A stretch of DNA of 64,000 nucleotides from Lichenostomus cassidix. Taxonomy: Eukaryota; Chordata; Aves; Passeriformes; Meliphagidae. Below, piece by piece: positions 63,801-64,000 of this stretch (positions are counted from its first letter, which is position 1; each line of letters begins with the position of its first letter). A model generated the notes under the pieces. It made no database searches and was not told where the DNA came from. It was given only the letters and a program-made list of their open reading frames with translations. The DNA lies in NCBI GenBank assembly GCA_008360975.2, contig CM039192.1:9330194-9394193 (forward strand), written 5' to 3'. The translations under genes were made by a program, and so were the position numbers.

Positions 63801-64000
63801 CAGCAGTTTGTGTATCACTGCTGATTTTTCACTGTGCTGTCTCCCAAGAAGAAAAGGTGGCCACAAATGTTAAAGAGCTATAAACAGAGACCCCAAGATC
63901 CCTACTGTAGCCAGGCATCGTGTAACACACACTAGGTTAATTATGGTAACAGTGTTTTCCCTTTGTTTCTACAGGGTTGGACTAACTGCTCAGCAGGTAT

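Larger units (their letters stand above)
35700..64000 (-). other. SLC6A2: SLC6A2 gene, noradrenaline transporter (3' two thirds of the coding region)
   Basis: Minus-strand gene whose eleven readable coding exons correspond to human NET residues about 215-617, a Na+/Cl--coupled plasma-membrane transporter that clears noradrenaline (and dopamine) from the synapse. Exon pieces at 58083-57945, 57167-57033, 53055-52952, 52240-52116, 51375-51263, 48131-48003, 45308-45209, 40942-40842, 39210-39043, 37333-37262 and 35723-35700 all join in phase with AG/GT borders. NET is chosen over DAT or SERT because of segments such as [38 protein letters not shown] and the C-terminus LQHWLTI. The 5' exons lie beyond 64000. 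No disruption is seen, so the gene looks functional. Confidence 0.97.
58084..64000 (-). other. SLC6A2: SLC6A2 intron running off the right edge
   Basis: At least 5.9 kb with no sequence resembling the preceding NET exons on the minus strand (no NGGGAFL-, GQYNREG- or KYKFTPAAEF-like segment). It contains two CR1 fragments (58385-58557 and 60512-60805). Other open frames on either strand overlap these or have no support. Confidence 0.8.

Noticed and set aside
1..64000. tRNA, rRNA, CRISPR arrays, bacterial operons or phage genes
   Set aside because: None seen; the sequence is vertebrate nuclear DNA with spliced genes and LINE fragments.

Overview
This is a vertebrate nuclear window, almost certainly from a bird. 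Its one clear protein-coding gene is SLC6A2, the noradrenaline transporter (NET). It lies on the minus strand and its last ten internal and terminal coding exons plus a tiny final exon can be read with intact splice sites and phases. The avian assignment rests on several CR1 LINE 3'-end fragments with the typical ATTCTATGATTCTGTGA-type tail, a retroviral solo LTR, and small introns (about 0.7 to 4.3 kb). The exact species, and whether it is a passerine, cannot be fixed from the sequence.

Layout, left to right. Positions 1 to about 1110 are the end of an unidentified plus-strand gene: a short open stretch closed by TAG at 75-77, then an AT-rich 3' UTR with two AATAAA signals, the second followed by a GT-rich element. 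From 1.1 to about 33 kb no gene is recognised. This interval holds a small CpG-dense block at 2.69-2.91 kb containing a consensus-perfect CTCF motif, one orphan exon-like segment with excellent splice sites (9775-9884), a solo LTR followed directly by a CR1 3' end (13.33-13.78 kb), another CR1 piece at 26.0 kb, and some unexplained minus-strand open frames at 26.3-28.2 kb. From about 33 kb to the right end is SLC6A2: an inferred 3' UTR left of 35700, coding exons between 35700 and 58083, and an intron running off the right edge. Exons 5' of human residue 215 (N-terminus, TM1-TM3 and the glycosylated part of EL2) are outside the window.

The eleven exon pieces encode the equivalent of human NET residues about 215-617 (end of EL2, TM4 to TM12, C-tail) with no frameshift or in-frame stop. 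Na2-site residues Asp418 and Ser419 are present. Residues that stand out against human NET are Tyr at the position of Phe317 in the central substrate site, and Ile410, Thr414, Ile417 and Asn463, each of which matches human DAT as I remember it. This is of interest because birds are reported to have lost the dopamine transporter gene SLC6A3, with NET proposed to take over. The C-terminal exon before the last one ends in a weak GTTTGT donor; reading through it would replace the conserved LQHWLTI end with a 68-residue tail.

No RNA genes, CRISPR arrays or operons were seen. Human residue numbers and human NET/DAT comparisons are from memory of the proteins, not from a database search.
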